This document shows positions 1-11,249 of a stretch of DNA of 64,000 nt, piece after piece. The DNA is from Paguma larvata (lineage: Eukaryota; Chordata; Mammalia; Carnivora; Viverridae), in contig CM057837.1 in the NCBI GenBank assembly GCA_030068075.1, forward strand, positions 20,863,691 to 20,927,690, given 5' to 3'. The position numbers and the translations under genes were made by a program. A model generated the notes under the pieces. That model saw only the letters and a program-made list of their open reading frames with translations, did no database searches and was not told the DNA's origin. The first letter of the stretch is position 1. Every line of letters begins with the position of its first letter.

Positions 1-858
1 TTCCAGTAAATAGCTCTGTCGGGCATTATATGCCAGGAACTCTCATACACAATGATGACTTCAATTCCTGTATTGTGCCTTTCCTTTCCTGCCCCTTCAC
101 GGGGGGAAAGGTGATCACGCCATAATTACAGAAGTCCTTTTTGCTTTCTTTTTTCTTATCGTGCCTCTAATTTTGCTAGTATCCTCCTAGCAGATAGCAT
201 TTCCCGTTGCTAAAATAAAATTCCTAAGGCAGCCTTTTTGAATTAATCCACTGTCTATAGTCCAGCGGTTTATAGATGATGTCAGTGAAGGATGTGGCTT
301 ACGGATCTATTTAAAGAGACGTGCTTATACTTCACTGTTCTGGCCAGATGAGTGGGCACATGCTTTTGCATTTTTATTTGAACCCCACTGAAGTCGGTCA
401 TTATATTTTGAATGCCACAGCACGTCTATACCATTATTTAAAGGATCTTGTTCATTCATCCATATAATGATTGGCATTGGCGGTAACTTGATGCAATGTT
501 ACACTATTTTAATTCTTTCTCAGGCAATGTTATCTTTGATCACTTCCTATTCACTGGGGAAAAAACCCCCACACAATCGCAATCCCACATTATGTTGCAG
601 TGATGATGCCAAGTGTTCCTCGGAATATAGCTATTCAAGACACTTTCTCCACCCTCGGGCTGCTCATTAGAGGGATGGCAGTTTCTAACTTTAATGACTA
701 AGGTAGAGTGCAAATTCTGCTTTTCTTTCAAAGAGACTTCATGGTGTTTGAAAAAGTGTTTTCTCCTGCCTATTTCTTTGTTTCATTGGAAATGGTGTAC
801 ACTCCTCCATAACCATGGGCACAACTCAGTATGCAAAGTATTTGCTCGTCACATTTTC

Positions 859-859
<1 letters not shown>

Positions 860-893
<34 letters not shown>
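860..893. repeat. (GT)n microsatellite
   Basis: About 17 uninterrupted GT units in otherwise non-repetitive sequence. A pure tract of this length is likely to vary in length between individuals. Confidence 0.97.
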
Positions 894-894
<1 letters not shown>

Positions 895-946
895 TTCAAG
901 CATATATTTCATCAAAGAGTTCTGAGAAAGTCCTGTATCTTCCCTC

Positions 947-965
947 AAAAAAAAAAAAAAAAAAA
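947..965. repeat. Poly-A run
   Basis: Nineteen consecutive A. No retroposon body is recognisable upstream, so it is either an orphan tail or a simple homopolymer. Confidence 0.9.
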
Positions 966-2025
966 CAAATACACCACGTATCGTGCATAGTACATCTAGA
1001 TTATTGTCTTGCCTCTGGGTAGAGTAACTCTTAACAGTCTGGTTTTTCTCCCTTCTTCTAACCAAGCACTGAGTTAATATGTTCTTTTAACCCAGGGATA
1101 TTTGTGGTTGCTCCGAAACCTCACTGAGAAGTTTAGCGAGAAAGAGCCACGTAAGAAAGAATGATAGAGACCAGTGCTTTTAAAATGCTGTCTTTTTTTT
1201 CAAAATCTGGTAGCCTGAAACCCAGCAAAACCTGAGTTAGTTTCCATGTTTAAAAGGGCAAATTGTCTTTCTTCTTTTTTAAGAAATCAAATAGACTCCA
1301 AAGATTTGTTTATCTCTGAGTGAATCATAGCCATGTACCAACACTCAAGCGGAGTATAGGAGGAAATTAAGATTTTAAGCCAAGAGTGGGTGACTCAAGC
1401 ACCCTGAGTTCTACAGTGGTAGGAGAGCAAACAGGCATGAGTGTCATCTTCGGTTTCTGAGACCTTCTTTCCTTAACTTCCAGAAAATGGCTAATATCTG
1501 AGTTCTTGAGCACTGATTCTTCATCGGTTTCCAGGGCAGCCAGAGGAGAGCGCCCCGTAGATATTAGCAAGTTTATTCAAGCCCCGAAAAGGTATTAGAG
1601 GGACTAACGACACCCAGACCAAATCCTTGTTCCCGTTTTCATTTACTTAGTGTCTGTTATGAGCATGGCAGGGTTGGGGCATCCCGAAGCATACCCGGAT
1701 AATAGGTGATCATACATATGACACGATCTGTATTCCCACAGAGCTTTCAAAATAGTCGGGGAGATGAATCTAAATTATTTGAAATGAGAGAACAATAGAA
1801 AATAGTTGAAACTCAGTGCTAACTTGCGCTCCGTTATCATAGGACTACACTAACAAATTATTTATTGTTTATCTGACATTCAGATTTGACTAGGCATCCT
1901 GTATGTTATCCAGAGACCCTAGCCCTATCACGGTGCCTCGAAGTCACGAGCTGAGAGTTATGGTCTCACTGCTGCCTTCTACTGGCTACCGCATTCCGCA
2001 AGTAGTATAGTAACAACTTACGCAT

Positions 2026-2400
2026 TCACTTTCCACAGAGTCCCATACACGTGCTTAAACTTGATCTTTTTTTTTTTAATTTTTAATCTTTATTTATTTT
2101 TGAGAGAGAGAGAGAGTGATAGATGAGCACAAGTGGAGGAAGGCAGAGAGAGAGAGAGGGAGATGCAGAATCCAAAGCAGGCTCCAGGCTCCGAGCTGTC
2201 AGCACAGAGGCCAACGTGGGTTTCAACTCATGAGCCATGAGACCATGACCTGAGCCGAAGTCTGATGCTCAGCCTACTGAGCTGCCCAGGCGCCCCAAAA
2301 TTTGATTTTTCACCACAACCCTATGAGAATAGGTCTCATTACTCCCATTTTTCAAAGGAAGAAAATGAGGCTCCAAGAAGAGAGCTAATTTTCCGACTCG
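2026..2400 (-). mobile_element. MIR SINE remnant split by a younger SINE
   Basis: The flanks of the SINE at 2067-2296 join into a MIR-like sequence in reverse orientation: a run resembling the reverse of the MIR 3' half (ACAACCCTATGAGAATAGGT, then CCCATTTTTCAAAGGAAGAAAATGAGGCTC in degenerate form). MIRs are tRNA-derived elements older than placental mammals. The part left of the SINE is short and less certain. Confidence 0.6.
2067..2296 (-). mobile_element. Feliform tRNA-Lys SINE (SINEC)
   Basis: Full-length copy read on the minus strand. The head at 2296 begins GGGGCGCCTGGGCAGCTCAG (tRNA-like part with pol III A box), followed by the tRNA-related and tRNA-unrelated body and a CT-rich region, seen on the plus strand as GA-rich sequence at 2101-2160. 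The oligo-A tail appears as the T run near 2068. The B box is degraded. Imperfect target duplications resemble AACTTGATCTT and AATTTGATTTT. The host is a MIR. Confidence 0.95.
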
Positions 2401-2934
2401 ATCTCGATGGAGATCTCCAAGCCAAGTTTCTGGACTCTCAAATCCAGGGCTCCCTCACTCCACCACAGTTGCCGCCAGTGTTCCACCCATTTGGGGGGGG
2501 CCTTCTTCAGGTCACGAAGTTTCCATTGATTCAGTTCTTGGCCAAGTTTCCCATTGGAATGGCAACTTCTTATCTGAAGCTGTTTGTTCGTCAGTCATTG
2601 TGCCTGGCTGACGCCACCGCCTGGCCGCTAGGAGAGTGAAGGACTAGCGGGAGTGATTGTGACGGTTTTCTGTGGGGCTTTTCTCATCATCCCATTTTCG
2701 AATGTTCTTTACAAATGAACTAGCGCTCTGGCAGAAAATTTGAAATTGCCTGTGATGCCAAACTCATTCAGCTGGCTTATCCATCAAGTTGGTTGCCTTT
2801 TTTGTTGTTGCTGTTCTAGAAATTTTCATTTTGCTAGGAAACGCAGAACAGAAAAGTGAGAAGAGAACCTTAACAATTTTAAAATTCTTTCTGAATTTTA
2901 AGTCTCGTTTTTCTTGATTATAGGATGCAAACTT
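2401..2934. other. Single-copy DNA, nothing recognised
   Basis: Mixed-composition DNA with a G run near 2492-2500. No repeat family, exon or RNA gene recognised. The open frame that starts in the SINE and runs to 2639 is a chance extension and not a gene. Confidence 0.5.
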
Positions 2935-4145
2935 CAAAACATCGAAACTACACGTAAATGTGAGGAAGAGAATAGAGATGTGTCTACTTCACTTTCCCCC
3001 CACTTCTTAGAAGTCGTCCTTGTAACAGATCAGTATACGTTCTTCCAAGTTCCTTTCCTATGATTATGCAATTGCACATATTCCAATTATTTTACGAAAA
3101 TGTGATCACTTTGCTATGCAACTTTTTTCCACTAAAACATTACCTCGGAGACTTCCATGTCAGTGCCGCTAGATTTACCTTTTCATTTTTGATGGTTGTA
3201 GAGTATTCCATTATATGGATATACCACAATGTATTTCACCATTACTCTATTAGTGTACTTTGGATTTTCTAGATTTTTCTCTTATTGCAAACACTACTCC
3301 AATTTCTGTGGAGAATTCGATCTAGAGAATGGAATCCTAGGAGTGGAATGTCTTGGCTAAAAGAGGGTGCACATTTGGTGTGAGGAAGAATTGCTACGTG
3401 GCACTGAATAAGGATTTTGCTGTTTCCTGTTTCCCTTTTCATTGCTTCTTTTTCTGGTTTGTCTTGGGATTTTTCATGTTTTCTTATTTTTCTACAAAGG
3501 ATATGAATTTTCATCCTGTACACGTGGAAGACATTTCCGCTAACTCGTCTTCTATCTTGACTTTACTTACAGCAATCCTGATCATGCAAAAGTATTCTTT
3601 GGGAGCCTAATGGTGAGGCTTTGTGTGGTTTCTACTCTCCTTGCCACATCAGAGAAGCTTTCCCCTGCCAACGCTGTACAGGTCACTCGTGTCTTCTTCT
3701 AGTACTTGTGTAGTTTTAGATTCCTGCATTTAAATCTTTGACACACCTGCAGCCTAGTTCAGGGTAAACAGTATGATGGAGATTTAACTTAATGTTTTTC
3801 AAATGGCGAGACACCTGAGTTTCCCCCTCTGTTATTTCCCCATTGATTTGAAATGTCACTTTTATCATACATTAAATTTACATAGACTTGAGTTCATTTC
3901 TGGACACCATAATCTGTTGACATTTCCTTCTATTCCTGAGTCACTAGGACACTTATTAAAACACTGAGATTTATAACCTATTTTACTGTCGGTTTAGGGC
4001 AAATTTCGTTCTCCCCAACTTCATGATTCGCCATTTGCATATGCTCCTTTCCACAGATGAGTCTTCAATTCATTTCATCATATCATCGTTATCAAAAAGT
4101 TTTTCATTAAGATTTTGATTAGATTGGATTGAATATATGTATCTT

Positions 4146-4440
4146 TTTTTTGTTTATTTCATTTATTATTTTTATTTTATTTCTTTTTTTACATAATTTA
4201 TTGTCAAATTGGCCTACATACAGAGTGGAAAGTGTGCTCTGGGTTTTGGGGGTGGATTCTCATGATTCATCACTTACATACAACACCCAGTGCTCATCCC
4301 AACAAGTGCCCCACTTTCCCCTCTCCCCCAACCCCCACCCACCTCAGTTGGGTTTCTGTATTTAAGAACCTCTTATGGTTTGCCTCCCTCGCTCTCTGTT
4401 TGTAACTATTTTTTTTCCCCTTCCCTCACCCCATGGTGGG
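4146..4440 (-). mobile_element. Young 5'-truncated LINE-1 fragment
   Basis: A 295-bp piece of a carnivore L1 3' UTR in reverse orientation, with the characteristic antisense order TTATTGTCAAATTGG, ACACCCAGTGCTCATCC and CTCTTATGGTTTGCC. It is flanked by a perfect 17-bp target-site duplication, TTGAATATATGTATCTT, at 4129-4145 and 4441-4457. The poly-A tail is the T-rich start. The target lies within the older L1M ORF2. Confidence 0.92.
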
Positions 4441-4833
4441 TTGAATATATGTATCTTATTTTAACCAAAGAATTTTTTTAAATAATAGAAGATAGTTGGG
4501 TAAAATGCCCACCCCTTTTTAAAGCCGACTGTGGCTCTGGTCAGTTCTCTCGCCCTTGCAAACAATGTGGTCAGTGTGCTTCCAGATCTGTATATTCACA
4601 GACTCGAAAATGCAGGAACGCTCACATACGGAAGCACGTATAGCTTACACCGGGGCCCGCAGTCAGCCAGCACGCATCAGGCAAGCCGTTAAACCCTGAA
4701 CTAGTTCCGTCCTAGTGGATCGTCAGCGTGGCTCCCAGGCCTCTGGTGACTCACTTGGGTTCCTCCGACTTTCCCCAGCATAAAATGTATGATTGCATCA
4801 GATTTAAATGTATATTCACAAACAGCACTGGCT

Positions 4834-4838
<5 letters not shown>

Positions 4839-4872
<34 letters not shown>

Positions 4873-4875
4873 TGT
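4839..4875. repeat. (TG)n microsatellite with GCGC interruption
   Basis: About 17 TG units, interrupted near the 3' end by GCGCG. It lies in single-copy or L1-derived DNA. Confidence 0.95.
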
Positions 4876-5120
4876 ACTGTTTTTTTTTGTCCTGTTTGCT
4901 GTCAGAATTATATTAGTTCTGTAGAATGAGTTGAGAAACATCCCTTTTTAAATTTTTTTTAGTGTTTTTATTCTCTGGAACAGCATCTATATCAAAGGAG
5001 TCGTCGGTTCCTTTGGAAAAACTTGTTTGCGACCATCTGGGGCTGTTGCAACCTGTTGCATTTATCTTGACTTACTGTTCTCTTTAGTTTTGTGTTCTCT
5101 TTGTTAAGAAAATTGCTGCA

Positions 5121-5333
5121 GGGGCACCTGGGGGGCTCAGTCGGTTAAGCGGCGACTTCGGCTCAGGTCACGATCTCGCGGTCTGTGAGTTCGAGCCCCG
5201 CGTCGGGCTCTGTGCTGACAGCTCGGAGCCTGGAGCCTGCTTCGGATTCTGTGTCTCCCTCTCCCTCTGCCCCTCCCATGCTTGCTCTCTGTCTCTCTCT
5301 CTCTCAAAAATAATAAATATTAAAAAATATTTT
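5121..5333 (+). mobile_element. Feliform tRNA-Lys SINE (SINEC)
   Basis: Full-length. The head GGGGCACCTGGGGGGCTCAG starts at 5121, the B box GTTCGAGCCCC is intact, then come the CTGTGCTGACAGCTC block, the CT-rich tract and an AATAAATATT tail. The 12-bp target duplication TTAAGAAAATTG (5104-5115 and 5334-5345) brackets it with five extra bases at the 5' end. The host is the old minus-strand L1M. Confidence 0.97.
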
Positions 5334-5454
5334 TTAAGAAAATTGTGATAATTTTAATTTTTCTAGAAAATTATTTATTTATTTACACTATGGGCTGTAG
5401 AGTCGGGCTGCTCTGACCGTACCCTAGCCCCACCAATTACCCATGTTTTCTTTG

Positions 5455-5640
5455 GCATAGACTTTGTTTTCTGTTCCAGCTTTAGATTTTCAGAAAAATT
5501 AAGAATTCCCATATAGCTGGTACCCAGTTTCCCCTATTATTAATAATCTTACATTAGTATGGTACATTTGTGACGATTAAGGAACCAACATTGATACATG
5601 ATTAGTAAAGATCACGTTAATTTAGATTCCTTTAGTTTTT
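5455..5640 (-). mobile_element. L1M-type 3' region fragment
   Basis: Contains the antisense signature CCCCTATTATTAATAATCTTAC followed by a CATTAGTATGGTACATTTGTG-like run and AACCAACATTGATACATGAT, all familiar from L1M-class 3' sequences. Sense-orientation relatives lie at 19540-20010. It is probably a separate insertion within the larger L1M block. Confidence 0.6.
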
Positions 5641-5645
5641 ACCTA

Positions 5646-5746
5646 AGTCTTTTTTATTTTAATTAAAATTGTTTTTTATTTTAGAGAGAGAGAGTGTGAG
5701 CGGGGAAAAGGGACAGAGGGAGGGAGAGAGAGAGAGTCTTAAGCAG
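5646..5746 (-). mobile_element. SINEC fragment lacking its head
   Basis: Only the tail-proximal part of a SINE survives on the minus strand: the A-rich tail (T run near 5672), the CT-rich tract (GA-rich at 5685-5735) and the start of the body, ending at GCAGACTCC near 5746. The tRNA head and pol III promoter are absent, so it cannot be transcribed as a SINE. Either the 5' half was deleted later or insertion was truncated. Confidence 0.85.
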
Positions 5747-7453
5747 ACTCCTGGATCATCTGTTATATTTTCTGCCCCAGTCCTAGACTCCGTCGTTTCT
5801 CCAAAGAGCCCTGGTTCCTTTCATGGGAGAATGCAATTAACAACCGAGGTGTTGTTTCTTTTTCAGCTTTCTTTTCATTTGATAGCCTCCCTTGGCTATG
5901 TCGATTACGTTATTTTCATAGCAAGAACTTTCCAACAATTTGGGGGACTCTTCTAGGAAACAGAAGAGGGTGGAATCCTTTCTCGCACTGCTGGGATGCC
6001 TCTTCCGGCCTCTGCGGTGGTGTGGAGAAGGCCTTAGCTTCCTTAGACTTAGGAGCTGGTCCCGAACACAACAGCCCCACTCCCTTGGTGCTTCATGTCA
6101 ATGCAATCAGGTTTAAAAATATTTTACGCCTCCCCAGAGTGTCTAAACTTAAGCCGAAAATTCAAATGCTTGTGTTTTCACCAGGGGAAATGACTTTATT
6201 GAGGCAGAAATGGGACGCACAGTGAGCTTCTAAGCAAAGCTAAGTTCCGCCACTTGCAGGCAATGGCGGCCACCACCGTGTCTCCTCTGCCCGGCAACAG
6301 TTATACGTCTCTTCACATAATTTATAAGATTTCTTAAGACACCTTTGTAGAAGAGAGAGAGTATGCACGTATTCTCTTCTTAAATTTTTTCCACGACTTT
6401 AATTCTGTCTCATATTTCTTTTCTAATGTTTTTGTGTATGCTTTTTCTATTTTTTTCGAGGTTAGAATTGCCAGAGTTTTGTCTTCTTTATCAGCTCTTT
6501 TAAAAGAAGCCACTATCGATTATGATGATCAAGTTTCCCATTTTGCTTTCTGTCACAGTAATTTCTGATTTTATCCGAGAGATGGGATATGAATAAATCA
6601 GCCTTTCCTTTTAGGCTATTGTTCTGTCTCTCAACTTCTTGAATTGCATGCTTAATTATTTAATTTTTAGTCTTCACTGTTTTCCAATAAATGCACTTTC
6701 AGGCATTACATTTTTAAAAATATTATTTTGAGCACATCTCAATAACTTTGGGTTGTAGTGCCTCGATTTTTTAATCACTTTCCAAATATTCTATCATTTT
6801 TATTTTCTTTTTAACATGTGTTACCTAGAAGAAATTTTGTAAATGGAATTTTTAATTTCTAGTTTAATTGAGTTATGATTAAAAGAAGTGGTGTTTATGA
6901 TTTCTCCTTTAGGAACTGGATTTCTTTATAGTCTATGTAGTATATATTATGGTGTGTGTATAGACACACATATATAAACATTTGGGGATGCTAAATGGTT
7001 TTGAATAGGATGACTAATTTCTGTTGGTTGGGCATTCATTTCTGCATACATTTCTAAGTTAGGATGGTTCATTATGATTTTCAAATCAGCATGTCTTCAT
7101 TTATCTCTCAATTTCTAAGAGAATTGTGCTGAATTATCTCACTATTATTTTCTTTTTAATACTATCCTTTTGATTCTTCTAACAATTTTTGCATTACACA
7201 GTTCAAAACATTAAAATTTATAATGATTTTCTCTTCTTAGGAGATTGCTTCTTGACCAAGTTCAAGCATCCCTTTTTGTTCCATTTAATATTTCCTTTCA
7301 TGGTTTGCATTTGGTTTACTTTAATATTGCCCCTCCAGCTTTCTTTTGTTAAGATTGTATTGAGTGTATAATTCAGAGAGAAAAAGCTAACATTATGGTA
7401 AGCATTACCTTAGAAGAACAAGTAGATTTTGGGTTTTAAGTCTTATTTTTCCA

Positions 7454-8188
7454 GTATAGAAAGAGCGAGCCCAATGTCCATCGACAGATGAATGGATAAA
7501 AATAATGTGGTGTATATATGTGTGTGTGTGTGTATGTGTGTGTGTGTGTGTGCGTGTGTGTGCGCGTGTGTATGTGTGTGCGTGCGTGTGTGTATGTGTG
7601 TGTGTGCGTGTGTGTGCGTGCGTGTGCGTATGTGTGTGTGCGCGTGTGTGCGCGTGCGTGTGTGTGCGTGTGTGTATGTGTGTGTGTGTGCGCGTGTGTG
7701 TGCGTGTGCGTGTGTGTGCGTGCGTGTGTGTGCGTGCGTGTGTGTGTGCGTGTGTGTGCGTGTGTGTGTGTGTGTGTATACACACAATGGACTATTACTT
7801 GTCAATGAAAAAGAATGAAATCTTGCCATTTGCAATGACGTGGTTGGAACTAGAGTGTGTCATGCTAAGAGAAATGAGTCAGTTAGAGAAAGACAACTGT
7901 CACATGGTGTCACTCATTTGTGGAATTTAAGATACAAAACAGATGAACATAAAGGAAGGGAAGCAAAAATAATATAGAAGCAGAGAGGGAGACAAACCAT
8001 AAGAGAACCACAAGAGACCCCTGGAGAGGTGTCGGGTAGGGGGATAGGCTGAAGGGGTGAGGGGCATTGAGGAGGGCACTTGTCGGGATGAGCACTGGGT
8101 GTTCTATGTAAGTGATGAGTCATTAAATTCTGTTCCTTAAATTATTATTACACTATATGTTAACTAAGTTGGATTTAATTTTTTTAAA
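7454..8188 (+). mobile_element. Young 5'-truncated LINE-1 with internal GT expansion
   Basis: The sequence runs from the last part of ORF2 (AATGTCCATCGACAGATGAA onward) to the 3' UTR (AAAACAGATGAACATAAAGG, GAGGGAGACAAACCATAAGA and a GGGATGAGCACTGGGTGTTC-like end). It is bracketed by AAGTCTTATTTTTCCA (7438-7453) and AAGTCCCATTTTTCCA (8189-8204), a 16-bp target duplication with two differences. The site that in carnivore L1 reads TATATATATACAATGG has expanded into the GT tract. It inserted into the minus-strand L1M. Confidence 0.92.
7511..7785. repeat. Long interrupted (GT)n / (GTGC)n tract
   Basis: About 275 bp of almost perfectly alternating purine-pyrimidine sequence: GT units broken by GC (GTGTGCGCGTGTG) and occasional AT. 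All six frames stay open through it, encoding only Cys-Val or His-Thr repeats; these are artefacts and not proteins. The interruptions suggest an old tract that has undergone internal duplication. Confidence 0.97.
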
Positions 8189-8360
8189 AAGTCCCATTTT
8201 TCCAAGCATGTTCCTAGTTATTTTATCTTTTTTTTGCTATTATAAATGGGATCTATTCTTCCATTATATTCTCTAACTAGTGACTATATTTATATAGTAA
8301 AGCCTGTTTATTTTTGTATATTAATTGTGTAGCTAGCCAGCTCATTAAGTCATATTTAAA

Positions 8361-8547
8361 AAATTTTTTTAATGTTTATTTTTGATAGAGACAGAGAGCA
8401 AGCAGTGGAGGGGCAGAGAGAGGGAGACACAGAATCTGAAGCAGGCTCCAGGCTCTGAGCTGTCAGCATAGAGCCCGACGCGAAGCTCGAACCCACAAAC
8501 CTGAGCCGAAGTCAGACATGTATCCGCCTGAGCCCCCCAGGCGCCCC
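8361..8547 (-). mobile_element. Feliform tRNA-Lys SINE (SINEC), internally shortened
   Basis: Minus-strand copy with its head at 8547 (GGGGCGCCTGGGGGGCTCAG). The region corresponding to the end of the tRNA-like part has lost about 10-15 bases, so the B box is intact only in part. No convincing target duplication was found. It lies in the second L1M. Confidence 0.93.
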
Positions 8548-9952
8548 CATAATGGTTTTCAGTTTATCCATTTGGGTACTCTATCAGCCATAGCATCTAA
8601 GATCATGATACTTTGCCTTCTTCTGTGTGTTGTTTATACTTCTTATTTAGTTCTCTCGTCTATTTGTATCGGCTACCGCTTCCAGCCCGATGATAAAGGA
8701 AAGTGGTGAGCGTGGCGTCCTCGCTTGTTCCTGTTTTTAAAACGAATGTGAGGTGCTGTCTTTGTCATAGTAACAAAGTGCGTGCTCCAGTCAGAAATTC
8801 ATTTTGTTGTCCAAGCCAGAAAACTTTAGTAATAAAGATTTCTGTAAAACATTCCTTCTCCTCCGATAACAGGAAGGCTGGGGACACAGGGTGTTCCTTC
8901 ATTCTGTGGCTCTACCGGGCCCTGGTGGCGGCCGTGAGGCTCTTAGTTCCTCCGTCGCGGCTGCGAGGAGACTGCAGCAGCGTTGGGAGTACAGGACGAG
9001 CAGGTGCCTCTGCGTTTGTCCCCCAGCTGACATGCCCTTTCCCAAAAGCCCCCCAACAGAGACCCCTTCGCAAGGGAGGCCGGGAAGCCGGGAAACAGAA
9101 ATATAATAACGGACTTTTCGGCCAGGTTTTCCAATGTATTAGCTAGAGTCATGCAAAATACTGTCTCGAATTCTTTTAATTCCCTTCGTATCTATGGTTA
9201 TTTTTCTATTCTTGTTTCTAATTTTGTGTTTCTGCCTTTTCTCCCTTTTTTTCCCGACGAGTCTAGCACGTAGTTGATTTCACCCTGCGTCTTGGTTTCT
9301 TTCCCCTCAACCAGCTCTGATTTTATGTATGAGCTCTGCCAGTTGTGTACGCTGATTCGTTTAGAGCTGCGTTTCTCTTGATTAATTCCTTTTTTGTTGT
9401 TTGTGTTTATTTGAGTGTTATTTTTCTAAATACTCGATTCGGATGTCAAGTTCATGTGTTTCATTCTTTAAAGATTGTTAGTCAAGGAATTTAAAACTGA
9501 TGTTTTCCTTGAGTACAGCTTTAAGATTTAATGTGTATTATTTTTGTTATCACTTTCAGTTACTCTCTGCCTATGGTTTCGATTTCTAGCTCGGGTTAAG
9601 AGTAGTTTAGGAGATGTTTGTGCATTTACTGCTAGTGGAGATTTTTTTATTTTTACTTTTCTTTCTTTGCTATTTAATATTGAATTGTGGTCAGAAAAGC
9701 TGTACCTTTTATATTTTCTTAGAATCAACTGAGGTTTTATTTGTTATCCAAGTTTTGCAAAATATATATGGGCACTTGAAAAGAAATGGCTATTAATTAT
9801 ATTAGATCTATTGGGATTTTTTTGTCTGTTTACTTATTTACTTACTATTAGTCTATGGAAGACATTAGTGACTAAGACAAGTGTTTTAAAGTCTCCTCAT
9901 CCTATTTTGTTGCAAATACTTTATTCTTTTATTTCCTGCAGTTTTTACTTTT

Positions 9953-10160
9953 TTCAATATTCATTTATTGATTTTGAAAGAGAGAGAAAGCACAAGTGGG
10001 GAAGGGGGGCAGAGAGAGAGGGAGAGAGAGAATCCCAAGCAGACTCCATGTTGTCAGCGCAGAGCCCAACATGGGGCTCGAACTGACGAACCGTAAGATC
10101 ATGACGTGAGCTAAAATCAAGAGTCAGATGCTTAATCGACTGAGCCACCCAGGTGCCCCA
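9953..10160 (-). mobile_element. Feliform tRNA-Lys SINE (SINEC)
   Basis: Minus-strand full-length copy with its head at 10160. The flanks are CCTGCAGTTTTTACTTTT (9935-9952) and CCTGCAATTTTTACTTTT (10161-10178), an 18-bp target duplication with one mismatch. The host is L1M ORF2-derived sequence. Confidence 0.96.
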
Positions 10161-11025
10161 CCTGCAATTTTTACTTTTTATCTATTTGATGCTATATTGT
10201 TTGGTATATAAAGATAAGTATGCATTTTCATTATGAATTTTATACCTTAGCATTATAATGCTTTCCCCTTTGAATTCGACTGTGTCTAATATTCATATTG
10301 CAAACCCTGCTTTCTTTTTATTTGTGACCGCCTGGTACATCATTGACCATTGTTTTACTTTCAAAGTTTGTCCCTAAGAGCAAATAGCTGACTTAATTTT
10401 TTTATCTCATTTGCACTGATTTTTGTAATACCTATATTTCATTTCAACTTTGTAATTCTATGTAGTAACTTTTGTCTTCTTGATTTGTATGTGTGTGTGT
10501 TCTTTCTTTCACTATATATTTTGGCTTGTTTTTTGGGAGGCATATGGAAAATACATAGACTGTCTTAATTTCCAACTAATGGGCTACCTTTACAACTTTA
10601 AACAATATTCTTAAATCTTTCTCCGTTTATCAATTTAGGAAATTAAACATGAGGAAATTAAGGCCCTTACGTTTCTTTTTCTTGCTTTGTTCTTTTTTCC
10701 CCTAATTTTCATTGGTATATTCTGATGTATTTAACTGGTATACGTATATTTTTTCAATTCTAATTTTTTATCATTATGTTTTTATTTTTGCACAAAGCAT
10801 TTACATTCTCTTTGTAACAACAAGTTTTGTTAAATTATTAAACTTTTTCATTAAACATTTTTAAAGGTTTTCATATAAATTCACATTCTGTTTTGAGTAA
10901 CATAACCCCCATAGTTCTTTGCCTTTATTGGTGTGGATTCAGTCTTCATCTCTAATCCTTTAGAACAATGGCTCTCCTGTCTTATATCCTCTCTGAGCTC
11001 CTTCGATGGCTTCATGAAGACTTTC

Positions 11026-11249
11026 CTTTTTTTTTTTAATTTTTTTTAACATTTATTTATTTTTGAGAGACATGGAGACAGAACATGAGCAGGGGAAGGG
11101 CAGAGAGAGAGGGAGACACAGAATCCGAAGCAGGCTCCAGGCTCTGAGCCATCAGCACAGAGCCTGACGCGGGGCTTGAACTCACAGACCATGAGATCTG
11201 ACCTGAGCTGAAGTCGGCCACTTAACCGACTGAGCCACCCAGTCGCCCC
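11026..11249 (-). mobile_element. Feliform tRNA-Lys SINE (SINEC)
   Basis: Minus-strand full-length copy with its tail in the T run at 11027-11047. The target duplication is CATGAAGACTTTC (11013-11025) against CATGAAGACTTTTC starting at 11250. The host is the second L1M. Confidence 0.96.

Larger units (their letters stand above)
1..2025. other. Mostly single-copy AT-rich DNA, no gene seen
   Basis: No convincing coding exon, splice-flanked frame or high-copy repeat is visible. Two simple repeats lie inside it: a GT run near 860-893 and a pure A run at 947-965. Positions about 1625-1880 weakly resemble the 3' portion of an L2-type LINE on the minus strand (a block like that of a decayed 'total number of copies' L2 tail), but the match is too eroded to call. 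Open frames here are short and overlap the GT and A runs. Confidence 0.6.
2935..7290 (-). mobile_element. Old LINE-1 (L1M type), decayed, with insertions
   Basis: Read on the minus strand, the block runs from an L1M-type 3' region at the left (about 2935-3440), through the 3' part of ORF2 (reverse transcriptase region about 3690-5400) toward the endonuclease half of ORF2 (about 6360-7290). Antisense hallmarks include TTTTGATTAGATTGGATTGA near 4114-4133 and the TAGAATGAGTTGAGAAACAT stretch near 4922. All frames are destroyed by stops and indels. It carries the young L1 at 4146-4440, SINEs at 5121 and 5646, and a separate L1M-like piece at 5455-5640. Segments at 4457-4880 and 5747-6350 match poorly and may be foreign. 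Confidence 0.65.

Noticed and set aside
5121..5210. tRNA-Lys gene-like head of the SINEs
   Set aside because: The A and B boxes belong to SINE promoters; the cloverleaf is degenerate and continues into the SINE body, so none is a tRNA gene.
7405..7930. Overlapping open frames rich in Cys-Val or His-Thr
   Set aside because: They are translations of the alternating GT tract in all frames, without any protein family.
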